Shown in pieces: positions 45,386-56,727 of a stretch of DNA of 64,000 nt. A program made the position numbers and the translations under genes. The stretch spans positions 372,624 to 436,623 of the forward strand of contig NZ_KB903250.1 of the NCBI RefSeq assembly GCF_000379685.1. The letters run 5' to 3'. The number at the start of each line of letters is the position of its first letter. The stretch's first letter is position 1. The notes under the pieces were generated by a model, which saw nothing but the letters and a program-made list of their open reading frames with translations, did no database searches and was not told the origin of the DNA. The stretch comes from Catelliglobosispora koreensis DSM 44566 (GTDB lineage Bacteria; Actinomycetota; Actinomycetes; Mycobacteriales; Micromonosporaceae).

Positions 45386-46345
45386 GTGAGGTTCTGGCTG
45401 CGCGTCTTCGGAGCAGGTTTTGGCGCTGGCGCACTCGCCGCCGCCGGTCAGCTAGGTGTGGTTTACGGATTGGGAATGGTCAAGCTCGACCGCAACTTCG
45501 CCAACGCGGAGGAGGAGTGGGCCCTTCAGCTGACCTGGATCGCCTTCTTCACGCTGGTCGCCGTCGTGGCCGGGGCAGCTTTCGCGGTCAATCGCGCCAA
45601 GCATGTCGACTGGCGCGGTGGGGTGATGGTGCGCGTCGTCGCGGCCGTGGCCTCGGGGCTCGGCGTGTTCTTCGCGATGGTTCCGCTGACCGTTTACCCA
45701 GCCATTAACGCGAAGTTATCGGCGACCATCCCTGCGGTAACCGTGGGCATCTTGGTCACGGCGGCCGTCGCTTCTGGCATCGCTTTGGCCGCGTTGACGG
45801 TCGCGTTTCCGCCGATGAGCACCAGCCTGATCGTGTTCACGGTCGCGGCGTGGGTGCTGGCGATCGTGTCGTTTGTGGACTCGGCGACGTGGACGAGCGT
45901 GCTCTACCTCGAACGCGTGCGCCTAGGGGTGCTCGATATCGGTGCGCTGCAACCGATCCCGCGTGCTTCGTTCAGCATGCCGGCGCTGGCGGTCGCCCTC
46001 GGCATCATCGTGGCGCTAACGGGTCACCTCAAGAGCCGCCCGCGGATTCAGGTGGCGCTTTCGGGAGCCGCCGGTCCGCTGCTCATCGCGATCGCCTATC
46101 TGCTCAGTGGGCCGGGGCCCAAAGACGTGTCGTACCAAGCAGACGCGTACCTCGGCGCGATGATCGCCGTGGTCGCTGGGCTGATCCCGGCCGCCATCAT
46201 CGCCTTCCTGCCGCGCCCCGCGTCCACGCGCTACGTGCCACCGGGCCCTGTGGTGACGCGTCCCACCGCTGGCGGTTCGGCGGCCGGCAGGCCGGGAGCG
46301 GACGACGCTGGAGCATCCGGCTCGGCATCGAACGGACTGGCATGA
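45386..46345 (+). CDS. Integral membrane protein, function unknown
   Basis: 319 residues, GTG start. About seven to eight hydrophobic helices (for example LQLTWIAFFTLVAVVAGAAFAV, GILVTAAVASGIALAALTVAF, LIAIAYLLSG) and a C-terminal cytoplasmic Pro/Ala/Gly tail (PPGPVVTRPTAGG). No transporter signature recognised. ATGA overlap with the methyltransferase gene. Confidence 0.75.
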   Translation: MRFWLRVFGAGFGAGALAAAGQLGVVYGLGMVKLDRNFANAEEEWALQLTWIAFFTLVAVVAGAAFAVNRAKHVDWRGGVMVRVVAAVASGLGVFFAMVPLTVYPAINAKLSATIPAVTVGILVTAAVASGIALAALTVAFPPMSTSLIVFTVAAWVLAIVSFVDSATWTSVLYLERVRLGVLDIGALQPIPRASFSMPALAVALGIIVALTGHLKSRPRIQVALSGAAGPLLIAIAYLLSGPGPKDVSYQADAYLGAMIAVVAGLIPAAIIAFLPRPASTRYVPPGPVVTRPTAGGSAAGRPGADDAGASGSASNGLA

Positions 46346-46953
46346 CCGACTGGCACGCTTGGCATGACGCCTATGACCGTCCGGGAAGCACGCTGACGCA
46401 ACGGTTAGCGCACGTGCGCGACCAGATCCGGTCAGCGCTTGACGCACTGCCGCCCGGTCCGCTGAGCGTCATCAGCGTGTGCGCCGGCCAAGGCCGCGAC
46501 CTGATCGGCGCTCTCGACGGGCACCCACGAGCTGGCGATGTGCAGGCGCTCCTCGTCGAGCTAGATGAGCGCAACGCGGCCATCGCCCGTGAGCACGCCC
46601 CCGGCGGAGTGACCGTCCTAACCGGAGACGCGGGGCTGACCGATGTCTACGCCGGGCGTGCCCCGGCCCATCTGCTGTTGATGTGCGGGGTTTTCGGCAA
46701 CATCAGCGACGCGGACATCAAGCGCACCATCGCTTTCTGTGCTCAGCTGTGCCGCGAAGATGGCTTCGTCATCTGGACCCGCCATCGGGAGGCGCCCGAT
46801 GCGGTGCCGTGGATTTCGACCGAGTTCGAAGAAGCCGGGTTCGAAGAGATCTGGCTCTCCGAACCCGGCTTCATCACCGGTGTTGGGGTGCATCGCTTGC
46901 GTCGGCCCGCTTTGGCATTGCAGGCCGGCGAGCGCATGTTCACGTTTGTCTAG
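46342..46953 (+). CDS. SAM-dependent methyltransferase, class I
   Basis: 203 residues, ATG overlapping the stop of the membrane protein gene. The SAM motif is VISVCAGQGRDLIGAL, with the acidic VELDERNAAIAREHAP and a D in LTGDAGLTD. Substrate unknown. Its stop overlaps the convergent protease gene by 4 bases. Confidence 0.8.
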   Translation: MTDWHAWHDAYDRPGSTLTQRLAHVRDQIRSALDALPPGPLSVISVCAGQGRDLIGALDGHPRAGDVQALLVELDERNAAIAREHAPGGVTVLTGDAGLTDVYAGRAPAHLLLMCGVFGNISDADIKRTIAFCAQLCREDGFVIWTRHREAPDAVPWISTEFEEAGFEEIWLSEPGFITGVGVHRLRRPALALQAGERMFTFV

Positions 46954-47735
46954 AACGGCCCGGGTGCGTGCAGCAGTCCCGTGATCGAGGTGATCCAGCT
47001 GCGGAACTGGCCGACGTTGATGCCGAACCACGGGTAGTCCGTCCCGTGTGGACAGTAGGTGTCGCCGCCCGCGACGATCGCGGTCAGCCGCCAGCGGCTC
47101 GTCGCCGGGTCTTTGCTGAGCACCGGGCCACCCGAGTCAAACAGGCAAGGCGATCCCCGTTCCGAAGAGAAGCAGTACATCTGGTCGGCGTGAAAGACAC
47201 CCGCCGCCCAGGCGCAACTGGCTGGCTGGATCACTTCGCTGTCGGCCTGGCGCAGTTGCGTGGAGCCGTCAGCGGTCACGTTGTCGTGGACACCCCAGCC
47301 AAGGGTGCGCGCCGCGGCGGTCTCCCACATGTCGAAGTTCTGCAACGCGACCGGCGTGATGCCGGTGACCGGCTCGGCTAGTTCGAGCAGTCCGATGTCG
47401 TTGCTCAGCGTCAGCGGGTCATAGGCCGGATGGCGAATCCCTTGCCGCGCCTTGACTGCCACCGCGTCGCGGTCACCGATACGCACCGGATAGCCCGCGC
47501 TCTGCGCGAGGTCGAGGCAGTGTGCCGCGGTCAGCACCCAGCGGGCGGCGATCAGGGATCCGCCACAGACGTGAGCCGGCTGGCCGCCGCGCTGCGGCGT
47601 GCCTTCAATCGAGACGATCCACTGGTACTTGTCCTGGCTTACCTCGCCGCCAACAACCTGTATTCCAGGTTTGGCCGTGGCCGGTGCGCTGAACAGGAGC
47701 GCACCGGCGATGACTGCTACCGCAAATAGACGCAC
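46950..47735 (-). CDS. Secreted trypsin-like serine protease (S1) with altered oxyanion residue
   Basis: 261 residues. Signal peptide (about 1-21, AVAVIAGALLFSAPATA). Catalytic residues: H72 (TAAHC), D113 (SNDIGLL), S201 in CLFDSGGPV. The motif is FDSGGP where trypsins have GDSGGP, so Phe replaces the Gly that helps form the oxyanion hole. Six or so Cys suggest disulfides. It may still be active, as similar variants exist in actinobacteria, or it may be a binding protein. Confidence 0.85.
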   Translation of the reverse strand: MRLFAVAVIAGALLFSAPATAKPGIQVVGGEVSQDKYQWIVSIEGTPQRGGQPAHVCGGSLIAARWVLTAAHCLDLAQSAGYPVRIGDRDAVAVKARQGIRHPAYDPLTLSNDIGLLELAEPVTGITPVALQNFDMWETAAARTLGWGVHDNVTADGSTQLRQADSEVIQPASCAWAAGVFHADQMYCFSSERGSPCLFDSGGPVLSKDPATSRWRLTAIVAGGDTYCPHGTDYPWFGINVGQFRSWITSITGLLHAPGPF

Positions 47736-47757
47736 ATTGAAACAACGCGGAGAGTGA

Positions 47758-50043
<2,286 letters not shown>

Positions 50044-50047
<4 letters not shown>

Positions 50048-50580
50048 GACAGCAGTCCTTTGACGACAGTCTTTGGATCTTCCGCCCGCATGATCGCGCC
50101 CATAACAGCGACGCCACTGGCGCCCGCATCCAGACACTGGCGCGCTTGCTCAGCTGTTTCGATGCCGCCTAGCGCGACGATATTGCCCTTGCTGGCCAGC
50201 GCTTTCGTGCCAAGAGCAGGCCCGTAACCGGGTTTACTGCGCGTCAGGAAGATGGGCGAAAGGGTGACATAGTCCTCAGTGGATGCCATAACTTCAGCCT
50301 TGCTATGGCAGGAGCGCCCTGTCAATTTGGCAGCGACCCGTTCATCCTTTGCGCTGAGATGTATGGCCTCACCGTTCAGTGGATCAGTCCCCCCAGCGAT
50401 GACGAAGGCGCCAAGGTCACGCATGGCTTCAGCCAGGCCAAGGCGTTGCTCGCGCGGCAAGTCCTTCTCCCGCAACAGAAACGTCGACGCGCCACCATCA
50501 AGACACGCCTTGACCACGTCCAACAGCGGCCTCGTCGCCAGTGAACGATCCGTCACCACGATCAGCCTGGTTTCACTCAT
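50044..50580 (-). CDS. tenI: TenI-like thiazole tautomerase / ThiE paralogue
   Basis: 178 residues from ATG 50580, with AAGG about 6 bases upstream. TIM barrel of the ThiE family. It has [15 protein letters not shown] and [18 protein letters not shown], but lacks the ThiE diphosphate and pyrimidine motifs seen in the canonical copy at 52662-53249 (such as NDRVHIALA and GPCYQTSTK). That pattern fits TenI, which aromatises the thiazole made by ThiG. Second gene unit of the cluster, after the repeat. Confidence 0.8.
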
Positions 50581-50643
50581 GCTTGCCTTGGCGCGCCGCA
50601 CTCGCCGTACTCGCCGTACTCGCCCCCGCCGCTTCGCCGAGTC

Positions 50644-50728
50644 GTGATCCACATTCCGATCGGTGATCCACATCCATGCAGACGTGATCAAACCGCCCGT
50701 TGATCACGCCTGCATGGATGTGGATCAT
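50644..50728 (+). repeat. 85-bp interspersed element, copy C, between thiG and tenI
   Basis: GTGATCCACA at 50644 and 50663, GACGTGATC (then AAACCGCC) at 50681, GATCACGCC at 50702, TGTGGATCAT at 50719. In this copy the linkers also pair, so 50664-50690 and 50701-50727 form 27-bp arms with one mismatch around a 10-base loop. It sits inside the thiamine cluster. Confidence 0.88.
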
Positions 50729-50754
50729 GAAAGAGAGCACGGGCGGGGTGGGGG

Positions 50755-51702
<948 letters not shown>

Positions 51703-51706
<4 letters not shown>

Positions 51707-52665
51707 GCGAACCTCCCAGGACTGAACGGTTCCCAGATGTCCGGCAAAGGTTTGCCATCAACAGCGTCGGCGATAGCCAACGCGGTCAGGGGCGCGGCGA
51801 GCACACCGTGTCGGTAATGCCCTGTCGCCGCAAGCACTCCCGGCCGGATCCAGCCGACGAGAGGACCGTTATCAGGGGTGCCCGGACGAAACCCCACGCA
51901 CACTTCGGTCAAGTCATGTTCGGCCAAGTCGGGCACGAGATCCGTGGCCGCCCGGAGCAAATCACGGACCGCCCCTGCTTCGGCCAGCTCGCCTTGACGT
52001 TCCGAAACAGACGCTCCCACAACGACTTCACCCGTCGCGCGGGGCACTAGATACACCGGAGTCCCGTCGGCGTACCCCCGGATCACATGCGACAACACCC
52101 GCGGACCGTGCAGGCGCAGCAGCACTCCCTTGACGGGCCGCACCGGCAGCCCGAATGCGGCACTCCCGCAACCAGCGGCGATCACGGTGACGTCGGCTTC
52201 TTGCGCCGACGGGACGATGGTGACGTGCTTTAGCAGCTCCCGCATGACTTGGCGCGGGTCCACCTGGTGATCCGAGCGCACCAGCCCACCCCGGGCGCGC
52301 GGCGACAGCGACGGCTCAAGTTCTTGCGGCACAACACGTTCCACCGGCTGGATCTGCCACAGCCGGCGCAGCTCCGCCTGATCGTCGGCGGTCAGCCCAA
52401 CGTGGAGGGTGCTGCTTTCGGAGTACCCACAAGGGCCAAGAGCGGAGGCGAAGGCGGGCCAGGACTGAGCGGCGGCCATTAGCAGACGCGTTAGCTCTTC
52501 CTCACCAAAATAGGCTTCACTGATGGGAGCGAGCATTCCGGCCGCGACACGCGAAGCACCTGATGCGGGTGCCGGGTCAGCCACCACAACCGCGTGGCCG
52601 CGGCGCTGGCACTCCCACGCGACGGACAGGCCGATAATGCCGCCGCCGATGACACAAACCTTCAC
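51703..52665 (-). CDS. thiO: Glycine oxidase ThiO
   Basis: 320 residues from GTG 52665. D-amino-acid-oxidase-type FAD enzyme: the dinucleotide motif is VIGGGIIGLSVAWE, then AAGMLAPISEA. It supplies dehydroglycine to ThiG, so this cell uses the aerobic route and needs no ThiH. GTGA overlap with thiE and overlap with thiS. Confidence 0.93.
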
Positions 52666-53249
52666 CGGCGGACCGCTTCCAAAAGCGCGGCAAGGGCTTG
52701 CGGCGGATTGACGGCGTTGGCCACCGCACCGATGACCGCGATCCCGTGCGCGCCTTGGCCTAACAGCTCCGGCACGTGCTTGAGCGTGATGCCGCCAATC
52801 GCGATGACGGGAATCCCGCTGAAAGCCGAGACCGCCGAGGGGCCAAGCGGCGCAGGCAGACCCTCTTTCGTGGACGTTTGGTAGCAAGGGCCGACGCCAA
52901 CGTAGTCTGCCTCCGCCGGCACATCGGTCACCGAACGGGCCGTCGCACCAACGATTTTGGATGGACCCAGCAGCCGCCGTGCTTGCGCCGCTGGAAGATC
53001 TTCTTCCCCGACGTGTACGCCGTCAGCGTCCACAGCCAGCGCGATGTGCACGCGATCGTTGATGAGCAGGGGCAGCCCAAGCGCCTTGATAGCGCTGGCG
53101 TGTTCAAACGCGAGACGGTCGGTCCACGAATCGGCCGGGCGGTATTGGATGACTAGGTCAGGCGTGGCCACCGGAAGCAGCGAACGAACCTGAGCGACCG
53201 GATCGGCACCGGGACGGCTGTCGGTGATGAGATGCACTCTGCCCAGCAA
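52662..53249 (-). CDS. thiE: Thiamine-phosphate synthase
   Basis: 195 residues from TTG 53249, with GGAGGAG 6 bases upstream. It couples HMP-PP and thiazole phosphate. Canonical motifs include the pyrimidine-binding VIQYRPADSW, the NDRVHIALAVDADGVHVG stretch (key NDR and DGVHVG) and the diphosphate loop GPCYQTSTKEG. First gene after the TPP riboswitch. Confidence 0.93.
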   Translation of the reverse strand: MLGRVHLITDSRPGADPVAQVRSLLPVATPDLVIQYRPADSWTDRLAFEHASAIKALGLPLLINDRVHIALAVDADGVHVGEEDLPAAQARRLLGPSKIVGATARSVTDVPAEADYVGVGPCYQTSTKEGLPAPLGPSAVSAFSGIPVIAIGGITLKHVPELLGQGAHGIAVIGAVANAVNPPQALAALLEAVRR

Positions 53250-53259
53250 GGCTGTCTCC

Positions 53260-53341
53260 TCCCTGCGCCGGCATGATCCGGATCAGGTTCGACGGTCGGG
53301 GCTACCAAGCCCCCTCTCAGCCCGGTGCACCGGACTCCCGT
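53260..53341 (-). ncRNA. TPP riboswitch (THI element) of the thiE operon
   Basis: On the minus strand: GGGAGT...CCGG stem region, the pyrimidine-binding loop CTGAGAGG (complement of 53313-53320), ACCTGATC (complement of 53281-53288) and GGATCATGCCGGCGCAGGGA (complement of 53260-53279, shown as 20 bases). These match the conserved THI box in order and spacing. The 3' end overlaps the thiE ribosome site GGAGGAG, which indicates control of translation start by thiamine pyrophosphate. Confidence 0.94.
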
Positions 53342-53352
53342 GGGTACGTTCA

Positions 53353-53383
53353 ATCTGGTGGCAGACTAACGCTGCCACCAGAT
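53353..53383 (-). terminator. Terminator after the protease gene (12-bp perfect stem)
   Basis: ATCTGGTGGCAG (53353-53364) pairs with CTGCCACCAGAT (53372-53383) around a 7-base loop, 16 bases after the protease stop. It overlaps the predicted thiE promoter. Confidence 0.75.
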
Positions 53384-53392
53384 CATTTGCAA
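53363..53392 (-). promoter_or_regulatory. Predicted promoter of the thiE operon inside the terminator
   Basis: TTGCAA (53387-53392), 18-base spacer, TAGTCT (complement of 53363-53368). The -10 is in the loop of the terminator hairpin and the start point falls near 53357, about 15 bases before the riboswitch. TAGTCT is identical to the groES -10. Confidence 0.4.
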
Positions 53393-53398
53393 TGTGTC

Positions 53399-54364
53399 TT
53401 AGTACACCGCTACGCCGTAGCGGCTCAGGACCTCAGGCACGGGCTGGAAGAACGTCGTGCCGCCGGAGCTGCAGTTGCCACTGCCGCCAGACGTCAGGCC
53501 GAGGGCTACGGTGCCGGCGTAGAGCGGGCCGCCGCTGTCGCCAGGCTCGGCGCAAACGTTGGTGCGAATCATCTGGTAAACGGAACCCTGGGCGTAGTTG
53601 ACCGTCGCGTTGAGGCCGGTCACGGATCCGCCGCGGTTACCGGTGGTGCTGCCGTGACGGCGCACGGACTGGCCCACAGAGGCGTTGCCAGCTGACGTGA
53701 TGTCCTGGCCGTTGGCGATGGAGCCAGGGTGGTTGGTGTAGCTCGTGTTGTAGCGCACGATGCCGTAGTCGTTGGTCGGGAAGCTGGTCCCGGTGCGGCT
53801 GCCGAGCGTCGTGCTGCCGTCGTTCCACGTTGAGCCAATGTTGGTGCAGTGGCCGGCGGTGATGAACGAGTAGACGCTGCCGGAACGCACGTTGAAACCG
53901 AGCGAGCAGCGCGAGCCACCGGTGTAGATGGCGTTGCCGCCGCGGATCAGCCGCGTGAGCAGACCGTTCATCTTCTCGATGCGGATCGCGCCGTTGCTCT
54001 TGGCGGCGATCGCGTGCAGCGAGTCGTAGTTGGCTCCGGTGACGGAGATGTCGATGTCGATGACGACCTGGTTCGTGGCTGGGTCCACTGACCAGGCGGT
54101 GCCCGCGATGTGCGGGTCGAGGTCCGTCACCATGCTGTTGAGCTGGCCGAGCGTGCGCGCTACTACCTTGGCCGTGCCGCCCTTGGCGCGGATCTGTGCC
54201 GCGGCTTCAGGACTGGTCACGGCGGCGACAAGCTTGCCGTCGCTGTAGTAGGTGCCGGCGTCAGCCAGGCCTGACAGGCCACTCAGATCAGCCGCCTGCG
54301 CCGGCGCTGAGAGACCGATGGTCGCCAATGCGGTAGCGGCGACCAGGGTGATGATACGACGCAT
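53399..54364 (-). CDS. Secreted serine protease, streptogrisin/alpha-lytic type with prodomain
   Basis: 321 residues. Signal peptide (about 1-24, AQA-A), a prodomain of about 120 residues typical of alpha-lytic proteases, and a mature domain. Catalytic H172 (TAGHC), D199 (TNDYG) and S277 ([11 protein letters not shown]) are complete. Extracellular. Terminator immediately downstream. Confidence 0.92.
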   Translation of the reverse strand: MRRIITLVAATALATIGLSAPAQAADLSGLSGLADAGTYYSDGKLVAAVTSPEAAAQIRAKGGTAKVVARTLGQLNSMVTDLDPHIAGTAWSVDPATNQVVIDIDISVTGANYDSLHAIAAKSNGAIRIEKMNGLLTRLIRGGNAIYTGGSRCSLGFNVRSGSVYSFITAGHCTNIGSTWNDGSTTLGSRTGTSFPTNDYGIVRYNTSYTNHPGSIANGQDITSAGNASVGQSVRRHGSTTGNRGGSVTGLNATVNYAQGSVYQMIRTNVCAEPGDSGGPLYAGTVALGLTSGGSGNCSSGGTTFFQPVPEVLSRYGVAVY

Positions 54365-54423
54365 TTTTCCTCCTCGGGGGTATGGAGGTTCTGTTGCTAC
54401 GTATCGATGAATCTACACCTATC

Positions 54424-56028
54424 TCAACGTACATCCCATACTGGTTCCGGCGTTTCTTTAACTTCGCCGTCATTTTGGAACAGCAGGAACCGGTCAAAGG
54501 AACGACTGAACCAGCGGTCATGCGTCACCGCGATGACCGTGCCTTCGAACTGTTCCAGCCCTAGCTCCAGCGCCTCCGCACTCGCCAAGTCGAGGTTGTC
54601 TGTCGGCTCGTCAAGCAGCAACAGCGTTACGCCGCTTAACTCCAGTAACAAAATCAGGAACCTCGCCTGCTGGCCACCGCTGAGCGTGCCAAACTTTTGC
54701 TCCCCCTGTTTGGACAGTTCGTATCGGTCCAGCGACTTGTACGCGGCTTCCCGCACTAGCGACGGCCTATCGTGCGCGCCACGCCAAAGGATGTCGATGA
54801 GCGTGTGGTCCAGTAACTCTGGCCGGTCATGGGTTTGCGAGAAGTGTCCGGGCACGACACGGGCGCCCAGCCGCGCGACCCCCTCGTGCCTAACGGTTTG
54901 GTCACCGGCAAGCAGTCTCAGGAAGTGCGACTTGCCCGTCCCGTTAGCGCCCAGCACGGCAAGGCGGTCGCCGTACCACAGCTCCAGATCGAACGGGAAC
55001 GTCAAGTCAGTCAACTCAAGCTGCTCAATCATCACAGCCCGTTTGCCCGTGCGCGCGCCACGCAGACGCATCTGAATCTGCTGATCCTTAGGCGGCAACG
55101 GCGGAGCGCCCGCTTCCTCAAACTTGCGCAGCCTCGTTTCCGCGGCGTGATAGCGCGACGCCATATCGCTGTTGTACGCGGCCTTTTGCTTATACATCAA
55201 CATAAGCTGGCGCAGCTTCTCGTGCTCTTCGTCCCACCGCTTGCGGCGTTCTTCCATGTTCTCGTGGCGGGCCACGCGCGCGTCATGCCAAGACTTGAAG
55301 CTGCCGACATGCGTCCAGGCACTCCCGCCTTCCACGGCCACCACGCGATCGGCGGTCTGGTTCAGCAACTCACGGTCATGGCTGACATAGAGAATCGACT
55401 TCTTGCTCTCCTTCAAACGCTGTTCCAGCCAGCGTTTCGCCGGCACGTCAAGGAAGTTGTCCGGCTCGTCCAGCAACAGCACTTCGTCAGTGCCTCTTAA
55501 CAAAAGCTCTAGGGCGAACCGCTTTTGCTCGCCGCCACTGAGCGTCCGCGTCAGTCTGTCCTTTGTGGACTCCCATGGCAGGCCGAGAATCAGCGTGGAC
55601 ACGGTGTCGAAGAGGACTTCCGCGTCATAGCCACCCGCTTCCCCAAACCGCGTCAGCGCCTCGGCGTACCGCAACTGGTCCTTCTCCGACCCGCTCGCGT
55701 GCATCGCGTGCTCCGCCTTGACGAGCCGCTCTCCCGCTTGACGCAGAGCCGGTTCCATAAGCGAGAAGGCGAGTTCGGCTAGCGTGGTTTCGTCAGCGAC
55801 CATGCCAATGAACTGGCGCATGACGCCGAGGCCGCCAAACCGGCTCACCGCACCGGTTCTGACCGGCAGGTCCCCGGCCACCATCCGCAGCAGCGTCGTC
55901 TTGCCCGCGCCGTTGGGGCCGACCAGAGCCACCTTGGCCCCTTCGCCGACCCGGAACGACACGTCTTCGAACAACTGCCGTCCATCGGGCAGCGTGTGCC
56001 CGACACCTGCTACGTCTACATAACCCAC
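54424..56028 (-). CDS. ABC-F family ATP-binding protein
   Basis: 534 residues with two ATPase domains and no membrane segment. Walker A motifs: GPNGAGKTTLL and GANGTGKSHFL. Signatures LSGGEQKRFAL and LSGGQQARFLI. ABC-F linker about 240-300. These proteins work on the ribosome, as translation factors or in resistance to ribosome-targeting antibiotics; the sequence cannot tell which. Confidence 0.9.
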   Translation of the reverse strand: MGYVDVAGVGHTLPDGRQLFEDVSFRVGEGAKVALVGPNGAGKTTLLRMVAGDLPVRTGAVSRFGGLGVMRQFIGMVADETTLAELAFSLMEPALRQAGERLVKAEHAMHASGSEKDQLRYAEALTRFGEAGGYDAEVLFDTVSTLILGLPWESTKDRLTRTLSGGEQKRFALELLLRGTDEVLLLDEPDNFLDVPAKRWLEQRLKESKKSILYVSHDRELLNQTADRVVAVEGGSAWTHVGSFKSWHDARVARHENMEERRKRWDEEHEKLRQLMLMYKQKAAYNSDMASRYHAAETRLRKFEEAGAPPLPPKDQQIQMRLRGARTGKRAVMIEQLELTDLTFPFDLELWYGDRLAVLGANGTGKSHFLRLLAGDQTVRHEGVARLGARVVPGHFSQTHDRPELLDHTLIDILWRGAHDRPSLVREAAYKSLDRYELSKQGEQKFGTLSGGQQARFLILLLELSGVTLLLLDEPTDNLDLASAEALELGLEQFEGTVIAVTHDRWFSRSFDRFLLFQNDGEVKETPEPVWDVR

Positions 56029-56046
56029 GCCGCGAATAGTGCCTGA

Positions 56047-56649
56047 TCAACTGGCTTGGCCGCGACTCACTTTCAGAACCCGGTAGCCACTGCCGCTGGC
56101 GTGCTTCTCCGTCGGCCAGCCCTGCTCAATGAGCCACTTCTGCAGCGAATCACTGCCCAGGTGCTTGGCGACGACAAGCCATGCCACACCGTCGGCTTTT
56201 AGCCTCGGCAGCCATAGGAGCAGCAGTTCGTGCAACTCCTGCTTGCCGATGCGGATCGGTGGATTCGACCAGATCTGCTCAAATTCGATTTCCGCTGGTA
56301 CGAGGTGAGGCGCACTCACTTTGACCTTGCGCCCGTTGGTGTTTCGCTCGGCCAGCTCACGCGCGCGGGAATTGACGTCAACCGCCCACACCTCGGCGTT
56401 TGGCGCGTGATCGGCTAGTACCACCGCGATTGGCCCATAACCGCAACCCAGGTCGAGGAGTGGGCCAGCGATTTCCGGTCCAGGAAGGTCGCTTTTCTTC
56501 AGCAGCACCGCTGTTCCTGGATCAAGCCGCCCGGCACTGAACACGCCAGTGCTCGCTAACAATGTGTAGTGGCGCCCTCGCACATTGAAGTCAATGGACT
56601 GGGTCTTCGCCGAAGACTCGGGATCTGCAGAAAAATAGTGGTCCGCCAC
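56047..56649 (-). CDS. RsmC-like class I methyltransferase
   Basis: 200 residues, GTG start. SAM motif LLDLGCGYGPIAV and the catalytic SNPPIRIG motif (NPPI), which is typical of N6-adenine or N2-guanine methyltransferases acting on rRNA. FSAGRLDPGT is the RsmC N-terminal block. Downstream of the ABC-F gene's start side by 18 bp, same strand. Confidence 0.85.
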   Translation of the reverse strand: MADHYFSADPESSAKTQSIDFNVRGRHYTLLASTGVFSAGRLDPGTAVLLKKSDLPGPEIAGPLLDLGCGYGPIAVVLADHAPNAEVWAVDVNSRARELAERNTNGRKVKVSAPHLVPAEIEFEQIWSNPPIRIGKQELHELLLLWLPRLKADGVAWLVVAKHLGSDSLQKWLIEQGWPTEKHASGSGYRVLKVSRGQAS

Positions 56650-56727
56650 CGGGATATTCTCCCCCGTTCGGTCGGATCACACAGCCGGTGGGTCAATCGC
56701 AGCATGACGTCCGTTACGCTGTGCGAC

